This document shows positions 44,916-54,636 of a DNA stretch of 64,000 nt, piece after piece. A model generated the notes under the pieces. The model made no database searches. It was not told the DNA's origin and saw only the letters and a program-made list of their open reading frames with translations. The position numbers were made by a program, and so were the translations under genes. The first letter of the stretch is position 1; every line of letters begins with the position of its first letter. This DNA is from an uncultured Paracoccaceae bacterium (lineage in GTDB: Bacteria; Pseudomonadota; Alphaproteobacteria; Rhodobacterales; Rhodobacteraceae): positions 186,001-250,000 of the forward strand of contig CANMQX010000004.1 of assembly GCA_947500135.1 (NCBI GenBank), in the 5' to 3' direction.

Positions 44916-45382
44916 TGCCGGATTACATCGCACAGGATATCCGCCGGGCAGGCGATTGGACGGGCAGTTTCGAACTCTGCGTGATGAGTTATGACGAACG
45001 CTTCTTGCGGCGCAAGGTGATCCAGACGGTCCATGGTGACAGCTTGTTGGTTGATCTGGCACAGACCACCTCGCTTAATAACCGCGACGCTTTCCTGCTG
45101 ACGGACGGGCGGCTGATCGAAATCATCGCTGCGGATGAGGAATTATACGAAGTCACCGGCGATCTGACACGCCTCGCATGGCATATCGGGAACCGGCACA
45201 CACCTTGTCAGATCGAAGAAACGCGGCTCTTGATCCAGCGCGACAAGGTCATTGGGCATATGCTGGAACATCTTGGTGGCGCCGTCCGACCCATCAGCGC
45301 ACCCTTCACCCCCGAAGGCGGAGCATACGGGCACGGGCGCACCCACGCGCATGAACATGGGGCAACGGCGCATGACCACTAA
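44915..45382 (+). CDS. ureE: Urease accessory protein UreE
   Basis: UreE-like fold sequence with His-rich tail [18 protein letters not shown]. Confidence 0.92.
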
Positions 45383-46019
45383 TCAGGCGATCCTGACGCT
45401 CACCCAATGGCTGTCACCCGCCTATCCGGTGGGGGCTTTCGCGTACTCGCATGGGCTGGAGGCGGCCATTCAACATGGCCACATCACAACGGGCGATGCA
45501 TTGCAGGACTGGCTGCATGACATCCTGCACCATGGCAGCGGGCGCAATGATTGCATCCTGTTGCGGGCCGCCCATGTCAGCACGGATGCCACAACCCTGA
45601 TGGTGATCAACGACACCGGGCTTGCCATCGCCGCCTGCGCCGAACGGCGGCTGGAGGCTGCGGCACAAGGGCTGGCATTTGGCAAAACCACCGCCGCGAT
45701 CTGGGGTGGAACGGGCAGCGCCTGCATCTATCCGGTCGCCGTCGGTGCTGCCGCCGCACGTCTCAAGATCGATGTCGATCTGACAGCGGCCATCTATCTG
45801 CAGGCAATGATCAGCAACCTGATTGCGGCGGCGCAACGGCTGATGGCGCTGGGCCAGACCGAAGGGCAGGGGATCCTGACCAGCCTCACACCGCTTTGCG
45901 CAGACGTGGCCGCGCAAACGCAAGACAGCACGCTGGACGATCTGCACAGCAGCGCCTTCCTGTCCGACATTGCGGCCATGCATCACGAAACACAGCAACC
46001 AAGGATTTTCCGATCATGA
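45372..46019 (+). CDS. ureF: Urease accessory protein UreF
   Basis: [26 protein letters not shown]. Confidence 0.93.
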   Translation: MTTNQAILTLTQWLSPAYPVGAFAYSHGLEAAIQHGHITTGDALQDWLHDILHHGSGRNDCILLRAAHVSTDATTLMVINDTGLAIAACAERRLEAAAQGLAFGKTTAAIWGGTGSACIYPVAVGAAAARLKIDVDLTAAIYLQAMISNLIAAAQRLMALGQTEGQGILTSLTPLCADVAAQTQDSTLDDLHSSAFLSDIAAMHHETQQPRIFRS

Positions 46020-46639
46020 CGCAACTGAACGGACCTTTGCGGGTCGGCATCGGCGGGCCGGTCGGGGCAGGCAAAACCACGCTGACAGCAGCATTGGCGC
46101 GGGCGCTGCACCCGGTCTGTTCCATGGGGGTGATCACCAATGACATCTACACGCAAGAGGATGCAGAGGCGCTGATGCGGATGCAGGTCCTGCCACAGGA
46201 CCGGATCATCGGGGTCGAAACCGGGGGCTGCCCGCATACGGCCATTCGGGAGGACGCCTCGATCAATCTGGCCGCAGTGGCAGAAATGCAAGGACGGCAC
46301 GCGGACCTTGATCTGGTGCTGATCGAAAGCGGGGGGGACAACCTGTCAGCGACCTTCAGCCCCGAATTGGCGGACCTGACGATCTATGTGATCGACGTGG
46401 CAGCGGGCGAGGAAATCCCACGCAAAGGCGGACCCGCGATCACACGGTCCGATCTACTGGTGATCAACAAAACCGATCTGGCACCCCATGTCGGCGCATC
46501 GCTTGAGGTGATGCAAAGAGACTGCGACCGCATGCGGGCAGGACGACCCTACACCTTCGCAGCCCTACGGCACGGAGAAGGATGCGAAGACATCACACGC
46601 TTCATCCAGCAATGCGGGGGACTGGCGACGGGTCAATGA
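46016..46639 (+). CDS. ureG: Urease accessory protein UreG
   Basis: [21 protein letters not shown]-loop; [19 protein letters not shown]; start overlaps ureF stop (ATGA). Confidence 0.97.
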   Translation: MTQLNGPLRVGIGGPVGAGKTTLTAALARALHPVCSMGVITNDIYTQEDAEALMRMQVLPQDRIIGVETGGCPHTAIREDASINLAAVAEMQGRHADLDLVLIESGGDNLSATFSPELADLTIYVIDVAAGEEIPRKGGPAITRSDLLVINKTDLAPHVGASLEVMQRDCDRMRAGRPYTFAALRHGEGCEDITRFIQQCGGLATGQ

Positions 46640-46963
46640 TCGAAAGGGCCCCTTTGGGACAAATTTGCGTCGGCCACGAGCGGTGGAAATGCGCCGAAAG
46701 CGGACTTTGCAAAGCCAAGATGCCTTGAAGTAGCGTGACCGCCAGCCTGCTTGGGTCTGCCTTAATTTTCTGAAGCGAAAGACAGCAAACAGCGACGCTG
46801 AGCTCAAAGGGCTGTTTGTTAGTGTACAAGAAGGGTACCGTTTCCTACAGAGGAGCATAGCAAAGTCAACAAACACGTGTGGGAACAACCGTGGACCAAC
46901 AATGGGTTATAGGGAAAGTGTAAACGTAATAGTACTCTTTTTCAAAGTGAAGCGTCGATCCAA

Positions 46964-48688
46964 TCAATCGTAGTTATGCCAAAAATCGTCGGCATCCTCA
47001 TAGAGGTCGGCGTTGTCCGGCGCAGGATGCGCTCCATAGATCTGAATCGCGAGATCATTTGCTTGGTCGATACCTTGCTTATGTTCTTTCGCTGGTTGGT
47101 CCTGCTCAGGCTGCTGTTGTTGCTCCGGCTGTTGTTCCAGTGCGAAGTCTGCTGGGGTAAGTCGCCAACCTTTAAATGCCGTCACGCTAAAGACGTCTGG
47201 TTCTGTTGAGTAAAATTCGACATCTTGATCACGTAGCTCCGCATATAGGCTGTCTCTATCATCATCTGTACCCAGCTTTTGGAAAGCTGGGTTGCTGTCC
47301 CAATTCCTTCGCTCGACTTCGTATAGAGGGAGCCAGGCCTCCGTTTGGAAACTGGTATCGCGGTAGCGGCGTCTCAGTGCGGGCTTGTCGATAGTAAATA
47401 ACCCAATTTGACTACCATGATACAGCATTAGATCGACTAGCTCGCAGGAAGCTCCAATACACAGGTCGCACGTTTTTCGAACAAGCTTTAGGTCTAGAAA
47501 AATCGCACCGTATAAGAACCAAAGCAGGTTCCCAACGTCGTTGCGTCTGGCACAGATTTCTACGCCCCATGCAAACACTTCGCGCGTCTCAGCATTTGCC
47601 CCTAAGTTCCTATATAACCCCAACAGCAATGGCATTACCCACCTAGCTTGATGTGGTGTAGCAAACAGCAGACGTTGCAGATACTCACGAACTAGAACTT
47701 TCTCTGGGTTACGGGCGAGAGCTCTGGCAAATCTTTTGAGAGCGTATCCTGCTACATTCGAGTTTGGATGCTGCGGAATGACAGAGTAAAGAATCTCGAA
47801 GAAATGCTCCACGAAACGCTTACCAGTTTGGCCGTGTAGAACGTCAAAGTTCCTTTGAAAGTTTGACGGTACAAAAGACAAACCTTCGTCGATTGATGTC
47901 TTGAAGTCATTCAATCTAAGCTCATAACGGCTTATAGTTCGTACGAAGTTGCTTTGTGCTTTTTCCAGTTCTCCAATTTCGAACGCACCAATTTGATAGT
48001 CGTCGATGTTGTGAAAGACCTGTTTTGATTTGATGCCAGATCGTGCTGAACAAAGTTCCGCGTCTAAACGAGCTAAAATCATTTCAGAAACTATGCGAGA
48101 GGTATCTGGCCCAATGGGTATTCCGATAGTTTGTCGCTGGTTACAATTGCGTACGAACTTATCTAGCTTGTCGCTCCAATGTGCATTCAAAGTATGCAAT
48201 CTGTATTGCCGTTTGGCTTCCTGTTTACCCAGTGCAGCCCAAGGAATCGAATGGGTGTATATCGAACCATAGAAGCGATTTATATCCACGGTCAGGATGG
48301 ACGGAAAACTACTTGCAAGGTGCTGCTGGCTTTTTCTCTTTGATGCCAATGAAGCCGTTTCAATCGCCCTACCACCAGCGTTGAGGGGTGGGAACTTTGG
48401 CCTTGCGCCAGAACACTTGCTTAGTCTCATGACCGAAGAGATTTCAGTCCAGTTTTCGGCAATAAAACGGGAAAGGAGATAGTAGCTACAAGGATTGACT
48501 ACCCCAAATGTTCTAAGAACACCTCGAAAGGTCGCCCCGTCAAAGAACGTGGTGCTGCCGTGGTAGTTTTCCGGAGGAGAAAATGCTACTGTGAGAGAGC
48601 TAAAGTTCTTAGTTCGAAAAGTCGGAGGTAGTTCGGCTGGATAGAAGCCTCGGTCAAGTAGTCTTGCAAGGCGGGTGTTCTTTGACAT
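46964..48688 (-). CDS. Reverse transcriptase (RNA-directed DNA polymerase), Unknown-Group/DRT-like, with C-terminal helical domain
   Basis: Motif A SILTVDINRFYGSIYTHSIPWAALGKQEAK; motif B QRQTIGIPIGPDTSRIVSEMILARLDAEL; motif C HNIDDYQIG; YELRLNDFKTSI; alpha-helical C-terminus. Confidence 0.88.
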   Translation of the reverse strand: MSKNTRLARLLDRGFYPAELPPTFRTKNFSSLTVAFSPPENYHGSTTFFDGATFRGVLRTFGVVNPCSYYLLSRFIAENWTEISSVMRLSKCSGARPKFPPLNAGGRAIETASLASKRKSQQHLASSFPSILTVDINRFYGSIYTHSIPWAALGKQEAKRQYRLHTLNAHWSDKLDKFVRNCNQRQTIGIPIGPDTSRIVSEMILARLDAELCSARSGIKSKQVFHNIDDYQIGAFEIGELEKAQSNFVRTISRYELRLNDFKTSIDEGLSFVPSNFQRNFDVLHGQTGKRFVEHFFEILYSVIPQHPNSNVAGYALKRFARALARNPEKVLVREYLQRLLFATPHQARWVMPLLLGLYRNLGANAETREVFAWGVEICARRNDVGNLLWFLYGAIFLDLKLVRKTCDLCIGASCELVDLMLYHGSQIGLFTIDKPALRRRYRDTSFQTEAWLPLYEVERRNWDSNPAFQKLGTDDDRDSLYAELRDQDVEFYSTEPDVFSVTAFKGWRLTPADFALEQQPEQQQQPEQDQPAKEHKQGIDQANDLAIQIYGAHPAPDNADLYEDADDFWHNYD

Positions 48689-49237
48689 CTAAAGTTCTCG
48701 AATACTAAGTAGAACGCAAGCAATCTGTTTCGAGCATTCTTGCGTCAATCATGCGCACTGTAAACGCTTTAAAGATTTGGTCCGCGCCGCAGAATGTCCA
48801 ATTGATTGCGCCCTGTCGATTTCTGAGGAGCGCTAACAGCTTTCTATGTTTGTTAGCAAGGTCTGCCATCTGCGCGTCGCTGCCGTTGGTGCTGAGCGCA
48901 GCGCTGAAGAGTGCTCGCCAGATCGAATGAATGGCGGTTTTCAGGAAGTTCTACAGAAGGTTTTGCAGTTTCGGCATCCAGGACATGGAGCGCCCAATCA
49001 ACGACTGCATTGGGCTGGCAGCCGTAGTTGCTTCCTCATCTGGCAGCAGCAGCAAAGTCCGGCAGACAGACCGTCTATTGTGGGGTAGTGCCCGCCCGTC
49101 GTCTATCCCGCGCCATGTTTGGTGAAAGTCTCGACGTACCATTTGCCGCGCCCTACATTGTCGTTCGACAAGTGTTAACAACCCCTTCACCTTTACAGCG
49201 GGCGGTCGTTTAATCCCGCGAAACGCCGCCAAAGGGT

Positions 49238-49275
49238 CCGACGCTTTGCCGACGTCTCGCCGACGCTTTGCCGAC
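49238..49275. repeat. 16-bp direct repeat, period 22, in the rpsA upstream region
   Basis: CCGACGCTTTGCCGAC at 49238..49253 and 49260..49275. Confidence 0.85.
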
Positions 49276-49609
49276 AGCGCTTTTGCCAGCAAAACCGGCC
49301 TCTTAACCTTCGATTCGTGCAAATCGCTGTTTTTGGGCGCTGCACCACCGCGCGGTGCCCACCGAACGTTGCGTGCCACCCCCGCGTGACGCCTGCCAAA
49401 TCGCCTTGCAAAACAGCGCAATCCCCCCTATACGCCGCCCTGTCGAAGCGTCGAGACAGGCGCGGACAGAGGACTTGAGCGGGGTCGGTAACTTACCGGC
49501 CCTGTTGTTTTCTGTTTCGTGAATGGCGCCAGACCAACTGAAACCCCAAAGACCGGCGGAGACAACCGCACGGCCCGTATAAAACAAAACGTTAGGAAAA
49601 CGACGCCAC

Positions 49610-51283
49610 ATGGCTAACACAATGGAAGAGTTTGAAGCACTCTTGAACGAAAGCTTCGAAATGGACACGCCCGCCGAAGGGTCTGTTGTCAAAGGCAAAG
49701 TCATCGCAATCGAAGCGGGCCAAGCCATCATCGACGTGGGCTACAAGATGGAAGGCCGCGTTGATATCAAAGAATTCGCAAACCCCGGGGAAGAGGCTGA
49801 ACTGGCCGTTGGCGACACTGTCGAAGTGTTCCTGCGTCAGGTTGAGAATGCCCGTGGCGAAGCCGTCATTTCGCGCGAAATGGCCCGCCGTGAAGAAGCC
49901 TGGGATCGTCTGGAAAAAGCCTATGCTGACGAAGAACGTGTCGATGGCGCGATCTTTGGCCGCGTCAAAGGTGGCTTCACTGTGGACCTTGGCGGCGCTG
50001 TTGCGTTCTTGCCCGGCTCGCAAGTGGACGTCCGCCCTGTGCGTGACGCGGGCCCATTGATGGGTCTGAAGCAGCCCTTCCAGATCCTGAAAATGGACCG
50101 TCGCCGTGGCAACATCGTTGTGTCCCGCCGCGCGATCCTGGAAGAGTCCCGTGCCGAACAGCGCGCCGAAGTCATAGGCAACCTGACCGAAGGCCAAACC
50201 GTTGATGGTGTTGTGAAAAACATCACTGAATACGGTGCGTTTGTGGACCTTGGCGGTGTTGACGGGCTGCTGCACGTCACAGACATGGCATGGCGCCGGG
50301 TCAACCACCCGTCCGAGATTCTGACCATCGGTGAGACGATCAAGGTGCAGGTCATCAAGATCAACAAGGAGACCCACCGGATCAGCCTTGGCATGAAACA
50401 GCTGCAGGATGATCCATGGGATGCTGTTGAAGCCAAGTTCTCCTTGGGTTCTGTCCATCAGGGGCGTGTCACCAACATCACCGATTACGGTGCATTTGTT
50501 GAGCTGGAAGCCGGTGTTGAAGGTCTGGTTCACGTCTCTGAAATGTCCTGGACTAAGAAGAACGTGCATCCCGGCAAGATCGTGTCGACCTCTCAGGAAG
50601 TCGAAGTCATGGTGCTGGAAATCGACTCAGCCAAACGTCGGGTTTCACTGGGCCTCAAGCAGACACAGCGCAACCCATGGGAAGTCTTCGCCGAGCAGTT
50701 CCCAGAGGGCACTGAGGTTGAAGGCGAGGTCAAGAACATCACCGAGTTTGGCCTGTTCATTGGCCTTGAAGGCGACATCGATGGCATGGTCCACCTGTCT
50801 GACCTGACATGGGAAGGCCGTGGCGAAGACGTCATCGGCGATTTCCGCAAAGGTGATGTGGTTCAGGCCAAGGTTGCCGAAGTGGATGTTGAGAAAGAGC
50901 GTATCAGCCTGTCCATCAAAGCCCTTGACGGTGACCCGTTTGCCGAAGCCGTTGGCGGCGTGAAGCGCGGTTCGATCATCACTGTTGAAGTGACCAAGAT
51001 CGAAGATGGCGGCATCGAGGTTGACTATGAAGGCGCGAAATCCTTCATCCGTCGTTCCGATTTGTCCCGTGACCGTGCCGAGCAGCGCCCCGAGCGTTTC
51101 GGCGTTGGCGACAAGGTCGACGTGCGCGTGACCAATATCGACAGCAAGACCCGCAAGCTGGGCCTGTCGATCAAGGCACGCGAGATCGCAGAAGAAAAAG
51201 AAGCGGTTGAGCAGTATGGCTCCTCCGATTCCGGTGCATCCTTGGGTGATATCCTTGGTGCCGCGCTGAAGGGCGACGAATAA
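49610..51283 (+). CDS. rpsA: 30S ribosomal protein S1
   Basis: Repeated S1 domains (VKNITEYGAFVDLGGVDGLLHVTDMAW; VTNITDYGAFVELEAGVEGLVHVSEMSW). Confidence 0.98.
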   Translation: MANTMEEFEALLNESFEMDTPAEGSVVKGKVIAIEAGQAIIDVGYKMEGRVDIKEFANPGEEAELAVGDTVEVFLRQVENARGEAVISREMARREEAWDRLEKAYADEERVDGAIFGRVKGGFTVDLGGAVAFLPGSQVDVRPVRDAGPLMGLKQPFQILKMDRRRGNIVVSRRAILEESRAEQRAEVIGNLTEGQTVDGVVKNITEYGAFVDLGGVDGLLHVTDMAWRRVNHPSEILTIGETIKVQVIKINKETHRISLGMKQLQDDPWDAVEAKFSLGSVHQGRVTNITDYGAFVELEAGVEGLVHVSEMSWTKKNVHPGKIVSTSQEVEVMVLEIDSAKRRVSLGLKQTQRNPWEVFAEQFPEGTEVEGEVKNITEFGLFIGLEGDIDGMVHLSDLTWEGRGEDVIGDFRKGDVVQAKVAEVDVEKERISLSIKALDGDPFAEAVGGVKRGSIITVEVTKIEDGGIEVDYEGAKSFIRRSDLSRDRAEQRPERFGVGDKVDVRVTNIDSKTRKLGLSIKAREIAEEKEAVEQYGSSDSGASLGDILGAALKGDE

Positions 51284-51310
51284 GTCAAACCGACAGGTTC
51301 GAAGAATTGG

Positions 51311-51343
51311 CCCTGCCGCAGGAAACTGCGGCAGGGTTTTTTT
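51311..51343 (+). terminator. Intrinsic terminator after rpsA
   Basis: CCCTGCCGCA-ggaaac-TGCGGCAGGG followed by a T-tract. Confidence 0.95.
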
Positions 51344-51432
51344 AATGCCATCGGCCTGTTTCCCGGTTGCGAGGGACAGGCGGTTGTTGTTGTCTTCCGC
51401 CATGAAACCCTTTCAAACCTCAGGTGCTGATC

Positions 51433-52617
51433 ATGGCCAACGCTGATCCTTCTTTTGACGTTATCGTTGTGGGAAGCGGTATGATGGGAAGTGCCTGCGC
51501 GCGACACCTTGCAGAGATGGGGGTCAAGGTTGCCCTGATCGGCCCTTCGGAACCTGACCGGAAAGACACCCATGAGGGCGTTTTCGGCAGCCATTATGAT
51601 GAGGCACGGATCACCCGCAGGCTTGATAAGTCGCAAGACCGGGCGCGTCTGTCCGACGCGGCAATGAGCCGCTATGCCGAGATTGAACAAAAGGGCCAGC
51701 AACCGTTCTTTCATCCGGTCGGTTCACTTCTTGCCGGACCTGAAACAGGCGATGGGTGCGACTATATTCTTAATGTACAAAAAGTTGCGACCGACAACGC
51801 AATCGCGCATGTCGCGCTTCGCGGTGACGGATTAAGGGCGCAATTCCCGTATCTGACATTTCCCGACAGCATCCTTGGGCTTTATGAGGCGAACGCCGGT
51901 TGGATCAATCCCAGGCATCATGTGGTGGCTGAAGTAACTGCGGCAGCAGCGCAGGGGGCTGCAGTGCACCGTAGTGAAGTGATTGAAATTAAACATAATA
52001 ACGCTGACGTTCATGTTCACTGTAAAGATGGCCAGCGCTTTGTTGCCAACAAGGTGGTGGTGGCTTGCGGTGCGTTCTCTGGCAATTCAGGCCTGCTGCC
52101 TGATCCGATCCCGATGAAGGTCTATGCCCGCACAATCGCATTCCTCGAAATCGGCGATAACGAAATCGCTCGCCTGAAGGGCATGCCATCGATTGTCTAT
52201 ATTCCGCCTGATCTGTCTTGCGATCCTTATGTCTTGCCGCCGGTGCTTTATCCCGATGGGAAAACATATCTGAAAATAGGCGGCGACCCGGATGACATCG
52301 AAATAGACACCGCGGCTGACCTTAAGGCATGGTTTCGCAGCGGCGGCGATCCGATGGTTGGTGAATTGCTGACTGAACAGCTTTTGAAAATTATCCCTGA
52401 TCTAAACTACGCCTCTGTCAGTTATGATGCCTGCGCCACATCCTTTACCCGCACGAGCGCCCCGTTGATCTATAATCAGACTGATCAGCTGACTGTGCTC
52501 ACTGGTGGTAACGGGGCCGGGGCGAAATGTGCCGATGAGCTGGGTCGGTTGGGCGCATTGGTCGCAACGGGCCAAAGCATCCCGGACGACATCTATCAAT
52601 CCGCGTTTATGCCCTAG
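51433..52617 (+). CDS. FAD-dependent oxidoreductase (sarcosine oxidase / N-methyltryptophan oxidase-like)
   Basis: FDVIVVGSGMMGSACARHLAEMGVKVALIGP; FAD-binding N-terminus. Confidence 0.82.
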   Translation: MANADPSFDVIVVGSGMMGSACARHLAEMGVKVALIGPSEPDRKDTHEGVFGSHYDEARITRRLDKSQDRARLSDAAMSRYAEIEQKGQQPFFHPVGSLLAGPETGDGCDYILNVQKVATDNAIAHVALRGDGLRAQFPYLTFPDSILGLYEANAGWINPRHHVVAEVTAAAAQGAAVHRSEVIEIKHNNADVHVHCKDGQRFVANKVVVACGAFSGNSGLLPDPIPMKVYARTIAFLEIGDNEIARLKGMPSIVYIPPDLSCDPYVLPPVLYPDGKTYLKIGGDPDDIEIDTAADLKAWFRSGGDPMVGELLTEQLLKIIPDLNYASVSYDACATSFTRTSAPLIYNQTDQLTVLTGGNGAGAKCADELGRLGALVATGQSIPDDIYQSAFMP

Positions 52618-52790
52618 AATTTGGCACCATCCATCGCGTTCATGATGGTAGTTTCGCCTATCACGCCCGGATCAATTGCGAGTGACACACGCTAACGTGG
52701 GGTTATTTGCCAGTCGCGATTTGTAAACTCTTCCTATGCGTCAATGTGGGTCAAGTGGCCCATGTCATGAACCGATAGGATACCAAAGCA

Positions 52791-53309
52791 ATGAGACTGA
52801 TGAACAGACGATCCATGCTGCAAAGCACTGCCCTTATCGCAGGCTTTGGGGCGTTGGGCACGTCAACCCGGGCTGCTGTCCCGGCTGGTCGTGACCCCTT
52901 TGACTACGAGGTGACCCGTACAGATGCGGAATGGCGGGCGCTATTGGGGGATGACTATTCTGTTTTGCGTGAAGGCAAGACAGAGCCGCAAAAAACAAGT
53001 CCACTTTGGCATGAAGATCGCGATGGGGCATATAGCTGCAAAGGCTGTGATTTGCTACAGTATTCGTCGCGCACAAAAGTTATTCTTGCTAAGGGGTGGT
53101 TATTTTTCACAGCAAGTGAACCAAACGCGCAATTAATGTCGCAGGATACGCGGGCGGAAATGGTCAACGACCTTGGGCCGTTCGATATATTTATCGAAGT
53201 GCATTGCCGTCGCTGTGCAAGCCATATGGGGCATATTCTGTTGGTTGACGGAAAACTGCTGCATTGCATTAACGGAACGTCTTTGAATTTTGAAGAAAGC
53301 TCAGTTTAG
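52791..53309 (+). CDS. MsrB/SelR-like peptide-methionine (R)-S-oxide reductase with Tat-type leader
   Basis: NRRSMLQSTALIAGFGALG leader; YSCKGCDLLQYSSRTK, HCRRCASHMGHILLVDGKLLHCINGTSLNF. Confidence 0.82.
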   Translation: MRLMNRRSMLQSTALIAGFGALGTSTRAAVPAGRDPFDYEVTRTDAEWRALLGDDYSVLREGKTEPQKTSPLWHEDRDGAYSCKGCDLLQYSSRTKVILAKGWLFFTASEPNAQLMSQDTRAEMVNDLGPFDIFIEVHCRRCASHMGHILLVDGKLLHCINGTSLNFEESSV

Positions 53310-53345
53310 ATATCACATTCATAGTGTGGTAATCCAAAAATGAAA

Positions 53346-53371
53346 AAGGTGCCGGAATTATCCGACACCTT
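53346..53371. terminator. Stem-loop between convergent msrB-like gene and 53390 gene
   Basis: AAGGTGcCGGA-att-aTCCGaCACCTT with flanking A/T-rich tracts. Confidence 0.65.
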
Positions 53372-53389
53372 CTTTCTTTTGTGCGTTTA

Positions 53390-53734
53390 CTATTCGACTT
53401 CGATTTCAACACTGTCAACGGCTTTTGCCGGGTCGCTGAAGTCGTCGCCAGCAAACAGATAGGCGATGACATCATTGCGCACTGTGGTGCCCAACTGAAC
53501 GCGGGTCTGGGCATTGGCGCCTTCGCTGATCTTGGCAACGCCCAGCAATTCACCAACCTGGCCTGCGTGATGGTCATAAATCGCAACAAAACCGGCCTCG
53601 GATGCGTTCAGCGGGTTTATGACGATGATGTCGTTTGCTTGCTGGCTTTGCGCCATGAATGCAAACATGTCTTGCGCCTGGGCTGCACCGGATGTTGCAA
53701 TTGCCAGAACGCTCGCGATGATGATTTTTTTCAT
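53390..53734 (-). CDS. Small hypothetical secreted protein
   Basis: MKKIIIASVLAIATSGAAQAQ signal peptide. Confidence 0.65.
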   Translation of the reverse strand: MKKIIIASVLAIATSGAAQAQDMFAFMAQSQQANDIIVINPLNASEAGFVAIYDHHAGQVGELLGVAKISEGANAQTRVQLGTTVRNDVIAYLFAGDDFSDPAKAVDSVEIEVE

Positions 53735-54131
53735 TATATTCTCCAATTATTGAAAGGCGGTGATTTGTAGAAACCGCCTAATTCATCAAGCATGAAGATC
53801 AATGTCGCGTAAATTCAATTGGGCGTTATAGAATCGCGAGAAATATTCACCGATGGAAGATGAAAAAATAAATATAAATGAACGATGCTTTACTGACATG
53901 AAATGTAATTTCAGAACCTCACGTCACTGGCATGTTCGGTAATATCAAAACATAATTCGACGAGCAATGCACCGGCCATGTTTCAAGATCTCAAGTCGAT
54001 ATCATAACTGTTGATAGATATCTGTAATAATCATTCGATATCAATCACGGAAGTTTCCTGATTTATCCCCAGAAATGGCTATTTATCGCGACTGGACGCA
54101 TAGTGGCGCGCGGGGATCATAGATATTTATA

Positions 54132-54174
54132 TGCTGCGCAACGCCCGTAGATCGAGGGTAGACGCTGCGCAGCA
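54132..54174 (-). terminator. Inverted repeat just downstream of the 54181 gene
   Basis: TGCTGCGCA (54132..54140) / TGCGCAGCA (54166..54174). Confidence 0.4.
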
Positions 54175-54180
54175 CGCATC

Positions 54181-54636
54181 TTAAATCGGTTTGGGCACCG
54201 CGATGATGATTTGCTTTTGCAACAGGCCACCCTGTCCAAGTAACGCCCGGTGATCCTGACCACGCAGCACGACCGAGATGCGATGCCGCCCAGGCGCCAG
54301 ACGTCCAAGGTCCACGATAGGATGGTAGGCGCTGGCGATCTTGATCCCGTCGCGGATGATATGGGCATGCCCGATCGGGGTTGCCTCCGCGTCGCTGACG
54401 CAGAGGGTGGTGAACTGAAACGCTGACACATCAAGCCGTAATTGCCAATGACCAGACGCATCTTGCGATGCGGTCATTTCGATTTCAGGCTCCGGCAGAT
54501 CGGTTGATAATGTCAGAAACACGGAACGGGGCGCTGTATTTTGGGCGTTATAGGACGGGGCACCAATCGCGAGGCTGCCCAAGAACCCGGCCACGATCGC
54601 GATGGGACCAATTTTTGAAAGGTTAAGCTGTCTCAT
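54181..54636 (-). CDS. Hypothetical membrane-anchored/secreted protein (possibly YtkA-like)
   Basis: N-terminal hydrophobic helix; short beta-rich body; ATGA-type coupling to the upstream DoxX-like gene. Confidence 0.55.
   Translation of the reverse strand: MRQLNLSKIGPIAIVAGFLGSLAIGAPSYNAQNTAPRSVFLTLSTDLPEPEIEMTASQDASGHWQLRLDVSAFQFTTLCVSDAEATPIGHAHIIRDGIKIASAYHPIVDLGRLAPGRHRISVVLRGQDHRALLGQGGLLQKQIIIAVPKPI

Noticed and set aside
46814-48857. GTTTGTTAG on both sides of the RT (46814..46822 and 48849..48857) as att-like direct repeats
   Set aside because: Only 9 nt and A/T-rich, no integrase nearby; expected by chance at this scale.
48846-49213. Small plus-strand ORFs upstream of the RT (80, 64 and 61 aa)
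   Set aside because: No family resemblance, no clear RBS, mutually overlapping frames; treated as non-coding.
49592-50569. 325-aa minus-strand ORF
   Set aside because: Antisense to rpsA; composition of a shadow frame.
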